Positions 12,097-24,019 of a stretch of DNA of 64,000 bases are shown here, in pieces. The position numbers and the translations under genes were made by a program. The notes below the pieces were generated by a model. The model saw only the letters and a list, made by a program, of their open reading frames with translations, was not told the origin of the DNA and searched no databases. Positions within the stretch are counted from its first letter, which is position 1; every line of letters begins with the position of its first letter. The stretch lies in NCBI RefSeq assembly GCF_018320785.1, contig NC_054872.1, positions 41,652,551 to 41,716,550 of the forward strand, in the 5' to 3' direction. The stretch comes from Cheilinus undulatus (taxonomy: Eukaryota; Chordata; Actinopteri; Labriformes; Labridae).

Positions 12097-12550
12097 TAGG
12101 GCTGGGTAATTAATCAAAAATTAGATTAAATCACAATATGGCTTGCTGCAATTTTCAAATTGCAAAAGGTGCAATATTTCTTCGACCTGAAATTTGTGCT
12201 AAAATACCAGTTTTAAACTTTTTTTTGCTGCAGAGATGTTATGCATGACTTATGCAATCATTCAAGTGCCATCTTTTTTTTTAGAATAGTCAACAAAAAA
12301 TCCTACCTTCTTAATTTTTGTATTTTTTTCTCATTAAATATGAGAATGCAAAAAAAAAAAACCTCCAATACAACAATTCATATCCAGTTGGCAATACTGG
12401 TAAAAATCATCAGAACAAAATATTTTTAAAGAATATTTCAGCCCTTGTTTAGAATAAAGAAAGTTGAGGGATAATCGCATAACAAATCGCAATTGCAATA
12501 CTGGGGGAAAAAATCGCAATTACATTATTTTCCAAAATCTTTCAGCCCTA
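12097..12550. mobile_element. hAT MITE with 8-bp target duplication
   Basis: Terminal repeats TAGGGCTGGGTAATTAATC at the left and CTTTCAGCCCTA at the right enclose an interior with ATCGCAATTGCAAT motifs, the common fish element whose ends read AGGGCTGGGCGAT. Flanks ATTTAAAC (12089-12096) and ATTAAAAC (12551-12558) match at 7 of 8 positions, the target-site length of hAT elements. It lies just upstream of the first coding exon of the CD20-like gene. Confidence 0.75.
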
Positions 12551-12905
12551 ATTAAAACCCAAAATCCAGTGTTCGTATTAATAGAAATTAACTATATTAC
12601 CACAACAAAACACCAAGAGAAATTTAACAATGATAAAATAGACTGAGTTAACAAATAAGAAAATAAATAATATGGACTAAATGCAAAATAAATAGTTAAA
12701 GCAAATAAATAAAGTTCCCTTAGAATGAAATTAAATATTGCAAAAGTCAGACTTCAAAGGTTGATCTTGAATTTTCCTTTAACTTGTGTTCTCCCATTAT
12801 GTAGACCACTATGATATACTATGTATCACTCGGTTGTTGTAAGGCTGCAGTGTCTCCATGGTTCTTACCCCGCTGTCTCTGTGTGTCCTGTTTCAGGTGT
12901 GAGCC

Positions 12906-15900
12906 ATGTCCGTCAAGATGGTCAAAGACAAAGAAGTGACTGTGATCACTGTGGCTGTAGACAAAAACAGCATGCTTCCCCCGGTGTGTCAGATCCTCAA
13001 AGCTCTCTGCTACAATCCCACGTGCTGCTTGGTTTACAGAGGGATGATGGAGACCAGCGTTGCTGTAGCCCTCGGGGTAAGGAAAGTTGACCTATACTGG
13101 TTTATGTAGCATTAAAGCGGTGGTATTTATGTTTAATATCTTTACAGGTGATACAGATCATGGTGGGCTTGTTTAGCATTGGGCTCGGGCCAGGACGAAC
13201 AAGTCGACATCCTGAGGATTTTGCTCATCTAGGAGTTGCTTACTGGCTGGGTGGTGTGGTAAGAACATATCTGTTTATTCTCACACGTACTCTTGACCAT
13301 TGAGAATGTCCTGGCATAGTCTCAGAGATGTTTCAATACAAATAGCAGAATCTGTTTATCTCCTGATAAACATCAACACCCAGTCATGCTAGGGTTGTAA
13401 CGGTTCACAGAGGTCACAGTTCAGTTTGTACCTTGATTTTGGGTCATGATTTGGTTTGGGCTTGGTTCATCAGAAAAGGCAACATAAAGTCCTGTGTTTT
13501 TAATTCTAGCTGTCCCTCATTTATTACTTCTAACTGACAGTAGTCCAGCTTACAGCTGAACTATCTAGTGTTATTTAGAAATACCTGCAACAGGTTGTGG
13601 TGTGTTAGCCTATGGGGCCTGAGCTTTTGTTTAGAATGTATTTTTAGTTTCTTCCACTTATCTGGGATAAGTAGGGCTCAATAAGTTTAAAAGCTCAGCC
13701 TAGTCCATGAACAGGAATTAGTTTTTACCAAAAGTGACCCCCACAAATCTCCTGAAGGTCCTGTTTCTGCAGAAAATACAGCACTGGATAGGTTTAGAAA
13801 AGATATTTTGACTGTGTGTCTATACGTTGGTCAGTTATCAGGGCCCTCAGTAAAAAATGGTGTCAGTCATTGAGAGAGGTGTGGTGAATTTATTTTTCTT
13901 GTTATTTTGATAATGGACTAAGAAGACTTGTTCAGACCAAGGATAAACAACATTTTAACAAAAAGTTCTACATTTCTTGGAATTTTCTTTTTCAAAACTC
14001 ACACAATTCCCTTAAAAATTCAAAGCAATTGCCAAAAATTTTGGTGAAAATTCTTGAACATATTTTTAAAGTATCTCGTAAAAAGTACCCCAGAATTTCC
14101 TAAAATATTCCATGAATGTAATAGCGACACTTTATAACAAAGACTAAATATTCCAATTACTTTTTCTCCAGAAATTCCATGTAAATATTGAAAAATTTCA
14201 AGTAACTTCCCCCTCAAATTTCATATCAAATTCCAAAAACATTCTGAATACATTCCTCAAAAGCCCATTAAATGGAGTGGAAAATTCCCTCTGACCCAAA
14301 AACAAATTTCCACAAAATTCCTGAAAGTTTTAAAGTATACCCCAACCCAAATTACCAATCAAATTCCCCAAAAAATTGAAATAAATTTCCCAAATTCCAA
14401 TTAAAATGCCTAAAAAATTGAAAGCATATTTTCCCCAAAACTTCAAATGAAATACCGTAATACAAAAAAGTGTCCATAAAAATACTTGAATATTTCTATG
14501 CAAATTCCCCAGAAAACTGCCTTAAAATTTTCATAACAGATTCTCCCAACATATTAAGCAATAACTTACCTTCAAAGGGCATTCCTGATAATTATCTTAA
14601 AAATACTAATTGCAGAAATTAACACTACACTGTTAGAAAGCCAACATGTAATGTCCTCATATAAAAATGCAGGGTCTTATGAGGTTAAACATGAACAAAA
14701 AACAGATACAAAATAGAAAGCAACACAGAAATGATTGACTAATATCTCCTCTACTGGAAATGAATATATCATAAAAATGCTAATTCAAATATGTGTTGTA
14801 GTGAATCGCATCATATCATTGATTTATAAAGTGTGCCATGACAACATCACATAGTTGTTAGTAAATAGCCAGTTCAGTTGTTACTCATGCAAAATTATGA
14901 CCCATGTGCATCAGTAAAGATCCCTAGACTTACTTATGTAAACACAGAACAGGACGTTGTAACTGAGCCTTGGCTGTCAACACTCAGACTCAAGCGATAT
15001 GCGAGCTCAATCGCAAACAGGATGCGATTTTTGAACTCCTTCGCAAGATGGATGCCAACTTGGAGAAGTTGTCAGCTCGGCTCAGCTGAAATGGGCCACC
15101 GAATTCAGACATATTTGAGGTAAAGCCACCGGGAGACTCAGAAAGACTCAAAGGCAGGCGGAAAATTGCAGTGTTGGCCTGACCCAAAACACTTATCTTC
15201 ATTGGCTCCCTGAGATAACCAGCCTTCCCAAGGCCGGTTGTCTCTCCACTCGCTTGGTTGTTATGCGGACAAGATGCTCCGGCCCCATCCCCACCCCCTA
15301 CTCCTGTGAACTTTGTTTCTGGATCAGAACTCTCCGAGGTCGTCTCCACGGCAGCGGCCGTGTCTTCATCACCTGTTATCAGACGGCAGAGCCAATGGGT
15401 GGGACTGAGTGGAGATGAAGTACACGGGCTTACACATACGCACACACAAGACACATATAACACGTACACCCCCTCCAACTCAACGCCTTCATTGGCTCCC
15501 ACCCCCCTCCCTTCCTTCGCCGCAGTGTAGCATGGGTGGGTTGTGGCTGCCCCCCACATGTGCAAGTCTTCGAGTTTTGTTCTAATGTCTTACTATGTTG
15601 CTGATGTGCTGCAACAAAGGAATTGATTGATTGATTGGCAGGGTATTAATTTACATACTTGTAGCTGGTGCTCTCTGATTCTGCATATCGATGCATAGCA
15701 TCTCAAAGCTTTTAAAATCAGCATGGAAAAAGTTAAAGAGAGAAGTAAGAAGATGGTGGGTCTTTTACCTCTGCTGCGTTTGCTTCTGGGTGTAACCTTT
15801 CTTTGTTCTGTGTTTTATTGTCAGTAATTTTAATCACATCACTGCACGCTGTTTTTTCTTCTCCTCAGTTTATTTTGTCCGGACTCATGTCTGTTCTTGC

Positions 15901-18900
15901 CGGTCGCTTCTCCTCGGTTTGCTTGGTGAGTAAATGTTTGATACATTGGTGTGAAATTGGTGTTGAATAACATTCTTATGATTAAAGCTTTCTACAATCA
16001 TTGTGATGATTTTAAAATTATCGGTTGAACTGGGCTCAAAAAAACTGTAGAATTTATGTTGTTTAGAGTGCCCTTGTGTCTGATAAATCTCTTAAAACTC
16101 TGCTTTCTTGTCATGATAAAAACAAAATTTTCTAGCATGTCAGACTTTCCTGTAGGTGGCATGTAATAATTGGATGTTGTGCTTGCTTGATCTAAGAGTG
16201 GTGAAAATATCAATACAGCAGTGTGTTGCAGAGTTTTGTCTGGCAATACTAATAGAAAGATGCACAGTATGGTTGCACAAAATAAAAAAAATAATAAGGC
16301 AAGTAAAGAGAAACCTTTTGATCCTAGAATGATGAAAAAAGAAGCAAGATATTTGTTTACATATACACAATAGATACCAACTTCTACACATCCATGTACA
16401 TAAATACACAACCACATGTTCACACCTGTGCACATGCATGCAAAGAAACTGACAAAGGAAAGAAGTGTTTAAACATTTTAAAAAGGTGGTTAGATACTTA
16501 GAAAATCTATTAAGCTCTGCTGCTTTGTGGAAGTTAATAATTGCTGGTAATTTGTGAAAACATGATGTTATCTGAGTGATATAATGTTTGTCCTCAGGTG
16601 AGCCTTGCTGTGTTGATGAACTTACTGGGATCAGTCTTTTCCATTGTTGGTATCGTGATGTACAGCATCGACCTGAGTGAAATCGCCATTGCTTCACGAT
16701 TTTACCTGAGTCAAACTGAGGTGGGATCTGTTTTACTGTGTACACATGTGCATGTTGTGTGCATGCTAAAACTCGTTCAGTCAACATTTTGAATTCTACT
16801 GATTGTTTCATAGAAGAAAGGACAATTCTCGTAGTAAAGCCCATTTTATTGAACAGACAAATGTGCCTGTTCAAAATTCAGCTGATGCATATCATACATT
16901 TGTGCTAAATTAATCCTTAACACTCATATTTGAGCCCATAGTTAAGTGCTCACCCTCTGAGTGAAACTGAATTCTGTTCTTTTTATTTCTGGTGTGCAGC
17001 GTTTGCTGGTAGGTATGGACATCACCATGATGATCATGACTGTTCTCCAGCTGTGTGTCTGCATTAGCTTTGCTGTTCTGGGAATCAAAGCTCTGATCAA
17101 CCCAAAGAGTGAGGAGGTGAGAGCCAAGACAAACTTGCACAGTCACATGACAAAAAACCCTTTAAAACTACATGTAGCTGTATGCTTACTAACATCAGAA
17201 GCTCAGCATAAAAATGCTGAATAGAAATAGATTCTGTCATAGTTTGGCTGGGCTTATTACTTAAAAAGGTGAACACTTGGGCGCTGGTTTAACTCAGGTG
17301 GTTGAGCAGGCAAACATGTGCCGAGGCTAATCCTCAACGCACTTGTCTCGGCACACATTTACTGCATGTCTTCCTGACTCCCCATATTTCCTGTCTCTCT
17401 TTGGTTGTCCTTTCTTAAAAAGCACTAAGCTCCAAAATAAAGGTAACACTTAGTCTTTTCTTACATCAGATATTATCCTTTAGTTCAGTGGTGTTCAGCT
17501 GGTGGTCGGGACCCAAAAGTGGGTTGCAGAGCTGTTTTCAGAGGGTCCCAAATACTGATGTAGAAAATCTCTTCCATGATACATCTTGATGCTGACGTGG
17601 ATGATTTTGCAGAGGCATCTCATTTTGGATGCTGCTTGTGTATTTTCTCACTGCCGCTGGACCTACAGTAAATATTCAAATGACAACCTGTTCCCCTTTC
17701 AACCTGGCTGCTTTCCATACATTACAATGGTAGTCCGATTTAAAGGCGCAGGTTAGACTCCTTTGTGGCAAATTCTGTTTGGTGCATTCTTGGGAATTGT
17801 TGGCAAGACCTTGTGTCTGATGTTGACATGCTCAGTAGAGAGGGGATGGGAAGGGTCAGCTGTGCTTTTACTTCCTACCTGGCTCACTTTCCTGGGCCAG
17901 CTCACTGTATACTGGGTGCCCAGGACCTGGCAGGCTGGTCCTGCATTTAGTTAAATGAGTTGACAATAAAACTTTTGATTTACAATCCAAATAAATGTAA
18001 AATTGCATTTGCAGTTAATATTTATCTGACCTTGCCTCTGTTGATCAAAAGTAGATGTGTAGTTATATAGAAAATTGAGAACCCTGCATGATGAATCGTG
18101 ATATCGAATTGAATTGTTGACCTAATAATTGGAACTGAATCAAATCTTGAGACGAGTCAAGGTGCACAGCTCTTGTCCTAAATATGTGCCTTAGGGGAAA
18201 GTTATGGTAAAAAGACTATTCTGTGCTTTTATTTTGAAGGATATGTTTCCTAAAATGCTGTGTGCATGCACTCCCCAGAAGAGATGCACTTTAATGCTGG
18301 TTGCTGCAGCTATTAAACTACAACAGTGGATCCAGTAAAGTCTGTAATGTTGTAAATATTAGGTTTGATGGAAATGTTTAGAATTAATATAACAGTTTAG
18401 ACCTGCACTTAACATTGGTTCGAAATTGCTGCTGTAACAATGAAGATTATTTGAAATGGTAAAAGTTTGCATTTTCCAAAAAATAAAAAATAAATAAAAA
18501 ATAAAAAAGAATTTTGAGCAGGTATAGAGAAGTGGAAAGTGTGTGGTAGTTTGTTAGATTTAGTATTTCATGTCTGTATTTTCTTAACTATTGACACTGA
18601 ATGGATATTTGTGTGCTAGTACTTCAAAAGTTGATGGAAGGTGCAAATTAATTTACTTTTACTCACTTTTTTTAGTGTGTTAAATGTTGGTTTTCATGTT
18701 CATTTTTTGTTTTTATTGCTTGTCTTAGTGACTGATTTATTGATTTTTTTAATTTAATGTAAAAATAATTAATGATATATGCCTTAACACAAAATAACAT
18801 CATTGCAACAGTATATTAGCAGTTTTTAGGATTTTAAGTTATACATTGTATTCAAATATCAAATATAGATGTGTAAAAATCTAAGTAAAGAACCTTTTTT

Positions 18901-18997
18901 TCTGCAGGTAAATAGGGAGGGTCAGTGGTACAAGCACCTGGATACAGACCCACTCAAGGCTGCACCTGGTCATCAGACGATTCTGTATTCAAGCTGA
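12906..18997 (+). CDS. CD20-like four-pass membrane protein (MS4A/TMEM176 type)
   Basis: Six coding exons: 12906-13076, 13148-13258, 15869-15925, 16598-16720, 17000-17116 and 18908-18997, each with AG/GT borders and all introns phase 0, together 222 residues. Predicted membrane segments lie near residues 50-72, 86-108, 112-136 and 159-184. The first reads LGVIQIMVGLFSIGLG and the second YWLGGVFILSGLMSVLAG, the CD20-like (PF04103) pattern; the short charged C-tail ends HQTILYSS. Members act as multimeric plasma- or endosomal-membrane proteins linked to signalling and ion flux, often in immune cells. The ATG has G at -3; an acceptor (TTTCAG, 12896) lies nine bases before it, so at least one 5' untranslated exon is upstream. 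Whether it is MS4A or TMEM176 needs a phylogeny. Confidence 0.85.
13388..13560 (+). mobile_element. hAT-like repeat fragment in intron 2
   Basis: TAGGGTTGTAACGGTTCAC followed by GGTCACAGTTCAGTTTGTAC matches the start of a common teleost element of the AACGGTTCACC...GGTTCGGTTCGTACC type. The end is not clear. Confidence 0.4.
13600..14690 (-). repeat. Dispersed repeat with AATTCC-periodic core, copy A
   Basis: Reverse complement of 13660-13790 matches 54380-54510 (shared TTTCTGCAGAAAC, AGGACC/GGACCC, CAGGAGAT). The interior (13960-14560) is a degenerate run of AAATTCC/AAATTTCC words, mirrored by GGAATTTT-like words in copy B. The far end carries TGAGGACATTACATGTTGGC, with a similar sequence in copy B near 53720. 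I cannot assign it to a transposon class. It lies inside intron 2 of the CD20-like gene. Confidence 0.55.
14980..15640 (+). mobile_element. GC-richer retroposon-like insertion with ATTG tail
   Basis: A segment of markedly different composition inside intron 2. Near 14995-15088 one frame reads LNRKQDAIFELLRKMDANLE, then KLSARLS and a stop, a short coiled-coil-like piece. The 3' part ends GCAACAAAGGAATTGATTGATTGATTG, split as AACAAAGG then repeated ATTG, resembling tails of fish non-LTR retrotransposons. Class and borders are uncertain; a 191-codon minus-strand frame over it is probably not a gene. Confidence 0.4.
17279..17450 (+). mobile_element. tRNA-derived SINE in intron 5
   Basis: A tRNA-like head (GGCGCTGGTTTAACTCAGGT, GGTTGAGCAGGC) is followed by the body and tail typical of a perch-like fish SINE: ACTGCATGTCTTCC, CCTGTCTCTC, and finally AAAATAAAGGTAA. 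It is in the sense direction within intron 5 of the CD20-like gene. Confidence 0.7.
17486..18086 (+). mobile_element. hAT MITE in intron 5
   Basis: Left end CAGTGGTGTTCAGCTGGTGG with GGGACCCAAAAGTGGGTTGC; right end TTGAGAACCCTG as the inverted partner of CAGTGGTTCTCAA. About 600 bp, no coding capacity. The flanking 8-bp duplication is not recognisable, consistent with age. Confidence 0.55.
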
Positions 18998-19265
18998 AGT
19001 TAGAGGAAGTCATCCTGACCAGTCACGAGTCCTGAACTCGTCTCATCACAGACATGTATGGGTATAATCAGCAATGCATCATCTCAGTTCTGTTACACAT
19101 GTTGGCTTTTATATTAACAAAATTGCTTCAAATCATATTAAATGCAGCATATAGCAGCCATTTTATGCATGCAGTTACACAGTGTAGTAGTAGAAGTATA
19201 TTTTTAAAAGATGTTTTGTATCCAAAAAAAGATGTACTCAAATAAAAAGACATTAAAAAGGGAAA
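18998..19265 (+). other. 3' untranslated region and poly(A) signal of the CD20-like gene
   Basis: The stop codon TGA at 18995-18997 is followed by about 245 bp of untranslated sequence and AATAAA at 19241-19246, the first canonical signal downstream. Cleavage is expected about 15-25 bp later. Confidence 0.6.
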
Positions 19266-20282
19266 AATTTTACAAAATCCGTGTATTTTCACAGAGTTTA
19301 ATCATTGTATCAGCTTGGAAGAAATCTCAAAATGTCTTTGATCAAAGTAAAAGTTTTGTTATCGTTTGACACCAAAAGGTAAATGGGGAAAAATGATTTT
19401 TTTTTCCTCATAATTTTTAATAATTTTATTTTAAAAACATGAAAACTTGAGGTGGTTTATGAGGGAAGAGGAGTGATCCCACACAACATGGCAGATGCAC
19501 AGAGCTCACTCAATGCTATTTAAACACTGTAGAGCAGAATAAACAAAGGTCTGTTTGAGCAAGACGATTGTAATGAAAGTGTTTATATGTCCCAAAGTGA
19601 GTTTGTGCAGCTGCTTTACTGACGTACTGTGGAACTTCTCACAAGAGCAACAAAGAAATTATCCTGCAGCTTTCATGTGGTCTGTTCAAAAAAGTCCCCT
19701 CATCCTCCTTTCCTCTCACATTTATCTAAATTAATCAAAAACTCATTAGAATGAAAAGTATTCCTTAAATTCAGTTAAGATGATGATTATGGTCTTGCTC
19801 AATGCTTGTTTAGGAACGGTCGAAACGGTTGTCACTTTAAGGTTGGGGGTTGTCTTTTCAGATGGCAGATGGTCCAGGGTATCTCAGGCTAAAGGTGATA
19901 ATAAAGGATGCAGTGAAGCTTCTTTCCTTTTTGGAAAATTCAAACAGCCCTTATCACGGCTAACACTCAAATGCATCTGGGTCATTTCCCTCATTGAAGC
20001 ACCTTCCTAACTAGAACGACTACTGGGAAGAACCCATGTATGAAGCAGCAGACATGCTGTCTTTGAGCTCATTAGCATGTTTATTTATTATGAGACTTTT
20101 TTCTTCTTTTCATCAGCAAGGACCACAACATCAACATGATGCAATTTGACATTTGTTTATTGATAGTATTTGAATGATTCTTTTGAGTCTGTGATGAGAA
20201 ACATTTGATGACGTGTTTGGGGAAGGTTAGGGAAACCGCCTGAGCTCCAAGGCACGACAAGCTGCTCCTGAAACTTTGCTCA
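19266..20282. other. Intergenic sequence
   Basis: No supported exon or repeat. Open frames of 70-80 codons lack splice or codon-usage support. Confidence 0.4.
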
Positions 20283-20830
20283 TTAACCCTTTTACTCCTA
20301 GCACGTCGTCGACAACACACTGTTGAAGCACACTTTACATGACCATAATTGCATGACCGTTTGTGCTATCGAAAAAATTAAAACAGTTTCTGAAAGCTAA
20401 GAAGCTGTGCTTTACAGCCAGCATGTGGTTATTTCTGTAATTTCCCCTTTTCTCACTAAGATTCTAGCATAAAGTTCCCCCGTTTTTTGTGTTTCTTCAT
20501 TTTAAACTGTTAAAACACTTAACATGCAGTAATATGTAAATAACTGCCATATATTAAAAGTTATAAGTATTGTGGAAAAATGGACAAAAGCACATACTCA
20601 CAGGACATTTTCTGGGCCTTTTATGGTTAAAATAAGAAAAGAGCCCAGAAACTCAGTTTTAATTTAAACAGTTAAAAAAACAACACTTTTTAAACATGCA
20701 GTACATTGTACACGACTGCCAGATATTAAAATACTCTAGAATAATGGGCAAAAGCACTTACAAGACACTTTCTGTGCCATTTATAGTTAAAATAAGAACG
20801 TGTCCAGAGGCTCAGGAGTTAAAGGGTTAA
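20283..20830. mobile_element. TTAA-flanked MITE with internal tandem duplication
   Basis: Ends are TTAACCCTTTTACTCCTAGC and, inverted at the right, TTAACCCTTTAACTCCTGAG. Both outermost tetranucleotides are TTAA, the target of piggyBac-type transposases. The interior holds two diverged copies of a block of about 155-190 bp (TGGACAAAAGCAC near 20580 and GGGCAAAAGCAC near 20745; GGTTAAAATAAGAA and AGTTAAAATAAGAA). No coding capacity, so it would have moved with another element's enzyme. Confidence 0.65.
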
Positions 20831-22410
20831 CACCACTAAAATACCAGAAATTGGTTGGTAACAAATATTAAAAACTACTTCTGAGTTAATTTGTTACTTT
20901 TAGAATTTTAAATCTACAGCTTAAATTACGTGCTTTCTTACAGCTGGCATGACTGTTAATCCTGAAGCACAGAGAAGGTAGTAATCAAAAGGCAAAAACA
21001 TTCAGAAAAAAATCCTTTAAAACTGTCAAAAATCAGTGAAAAAGAAGCCCTAACTTTGATCTGTCACAGTGGTTGAAACAATGATCTGGTGATGAGTGGA
21101 TGAAGAACTAGACTGGATCTACTGTTGAGCTGATGGGGAGCTGGTGTGCCGGTCTGAATAGGTGGACTAAATCAGCAGCAGACAGGAAGGATCCAGGGAG
21201 CATCATCAGTGAGGCCAAGGGCATGATCTGAGCCATGGTGAATCAAAAATATTAAATGAAGAAGGGATGGATCTATGTGGAATGGTACCACCTTAGGTCA
21301 AACAGAGGAACACCCTGCTGTGTTGTTTACAACAGTACTGCACCATATGATGCCAGTTGATGACAGTTTTCACCACTAGGTGGTGCTCATTCTCTTAAAT
21401 CCTCATACGTGTGCATTACTTCTTAAAATGTAGATTTTCTGAACATGTCAACACCATGACAATGAACATAAAACGTACTAAAACTTATATTTTTACATTA
21501 CATATAATAATGAATATTGACTTGATTCATATTAATGGTATAAGTATTTATTCTTGGGGAAAGTAATGTTAAGGCTAAGATGTTGCAAATAGAATGTAGT
21601 CATTTTTACCATTTCTCTCTTAAAAGACAATTATCTTTTAAGTCCTTTAGGGACTTTAGTTACCTGTAAAAAAAAAAAAAAAAAAGCTCTCTAATCTTCT
21701 TCAATAATATTTGTTCAACCCAGAAATAACCTGACTTCACTGAGTTTCTTTAGTTTTGACATTTTGCTCCACTTAAGTATTTTTTTCACATACTTTCTCT
21801 CATTTTTGTACAGTATAACACTTTTATGGTATCATGCTCAAAGTTCCTTTCCGAAGAATTTATAAAAATAATGTAAAGCATTTATTTTAGTTTATGTGAA
21901 CCTGCCTTCACTTAAATAATGGTTTTAATTTCTTAATTAAAAAAATATTCTTGGCTAACTTTGAATGTTTAACTTTGATTTATATTTTTTCCTGATTCAG
22001 GCTCCACATTTGAGTGTTTTTTTTTTTTTTTTATCTCCAAGCTTTTCCCATGCTAAGTTTTTTTTTTTCTACCCCAAGAGTTAGAATCACAAAATCCAAT
22101 CATAACAGAGACACCTGTCTCATTTTCATTCAGCATGATATTCTGCTCTTTGTGTAGCAGGTGCGTTGAACATACTTGTCGATTCATGTCGAATTCCTGT
22201 TGCACAATAGTTTCAAATACACTGAGAGGCTTAAGGTAGAGCCACAGGTATGTCTGTGTTTTCAGGTATTCTCAGTCCTGGATGATGAGGTGTAACGTCT
22301 ACGTAACCAGGAGTTGAAGGAAGAGGACCAAAAGTGATCAAAGCACAAGACTGAAAGCTAGAACTAACAAAGTTTTTATTGTCATAGACACTCTCATACT
22401 GACAGCTACA
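20831..22410. other. Intergenic sequence
   Basis: AT-rich, with poly(A) at about 21667-21685 and T runs at 22017-22070. No gene supported. Confidence 0.4.
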
Positions 22411-22449
22411 ACATGCAAGTTTATGGTAATTTTATAAAAGTCACATCAG

Positions 22450-23077
22450 ACACATCACATCAGGCCCCCCATATCTTCCCATGTGGCCCCCAGAACATTA
22501 TCAAATTCAGAACATGTGCAGAGGAAAAAAAATGTTGCATTTTTTATCTTCAAATAAATGCCCTGCAGCTATTAAAAAAAACTCCAAAAACAACTGAGAT
22601 CAAAACTATTTCATCAGGTGTGACTTTTAGTTCCATCCATTTTTCAAACCCGACCTGTCAGTCGTTACTAGCAAATAGAATGCAAATTAAACATGTATAA
22701 ATAAGGCCATTCTTGATTTGAAAAAACTGACGTCGTTTTGTATTGTCTTCAATCTTCAGGTGTTTTGGAAATGCTGTTTTCCTGCATGGGTTTTTCATTT
22801 TTTAATACACAGCATATTAGCATCAAACCCAGTGATGGACAACATGACAGCCACAGAAATATTCAGCTAAAATATTTCAATCGCCCCCTTGTGGCTGACT
22901 GTGATCTCACTGCTAGAGACTAATAATTGCGTATGTTCAAAAGAAATACAAATTTTGAACAAAAATAGATTAATTTGGCAAACATTTAAAAAATCATTTT
23001 ATTTATTTGAAATTTTGGCCACCAAAGTGCATGTTTAGGAAAAAGCTGGGCCTTGTGCAAATGTAGTTGATGACCCC
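22450..23077. mobile_element. hAT-type MITE, decayed
   Basis: Contains GGCCCCCCATATCTTCCCAT-like start, the internal CGCCCCCTTGTGGCTG motif (22881-22896) and a right end with GGGCCTTGTGCAAATGTAGT followed by TGATGACCCC. The same right-hand module (CCCCCTTGTGGCTGGCTGC, then GTTGATGACCCTG) occurs at 39462-39660. Confidence 0.45.
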
Positions 23078-24019
23078 TAAACTTGCATTTATTCATCTAT
23101 ACCAATTCAAATACAGATTTTCTCACTGAACCATTTTCATTTTGGCTGTACATATATGTTTCCAGTATTGGTTAGCAATTTCATGACCAAGTCAGAGAGA
23201 AATAATTCAGTTCTCATTAATTCCTTTTCATTTTAACAGTGTTAATGTGAGAGAAAGGCAAAACTTCCTGTCTGACAGCCAAACTGCACCAGCACTATTG
23301 GTCTGGGTGCCTTGTTCAAGAGAAAATAGGCACTGACTCTTAAAAGAGACTTTTGGTTAGTTCTTTCAGTAAATCATGATGTCCTGAACCATTTGTTGTG
23401 CTGTGTAATGGGAGAGAAATCAGACATGAGTACCTTGTAAAGGTATTTTTAAAGGTGGAGATAATGTCTGGAGGCTTTACATTGCTTGTCTTGTTGTCAC
23501 AGTTTGTTATTATATTCAAAAACAGACCTAACTCATGCTTTGTTCAAAGACTTAGAGGTATGCGAGGATCTGTATGTTACCCCAGGTTACATTTTGATGT
23601 AATTACCAGACACTATCTGTGTTACCACCTCTAAGCTTCACAATAGAGAGGGTTCTTTGACACAGTCAGCGCCACATAAGCCTGTCGGGTCTTGCCCAGA
23701 CATCGGTATGTAGCGATGGAGGACAGAGCATCAGAGAAACAAGGGTGGGGACAGGGACCAGGAGGTGCTGAGAGAAAACAAGTGCAGATTAAATGTCAAG
23801 ACTGTGTGGTTTTAGTTTCTCTCTTCACCTGCAAATTCTTACCCCAGAGAGTGTGGGGTCAACGTGTGAACTACAGAGTCAAGTTTACACAGGTCGGCCC
23901 GCCTGGATAAAGTTACAGCCTGGAGCAGTGAAGGGGACAAAAGGGAGGAAAAAATTTTTCTGTTTTTCAGTTTTAAAGACGTTCTGTGTTCAACATTTAG
24001 ACAACTTTTTAGTCATATT

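Noticed and set aside
14990-15565. 191-codon minus-strand frame
   Set aside because: It covers a retroposon-like insert, contains simple CVCVCV runs from a CA-type repeat, and shows no domain or intron structure.
17279-17345. Possible tRNA gene
   Set aside because: The A-box-like head leads straight into a SINE body and tail, and no cloverleaf with paired acceptor stem closes.
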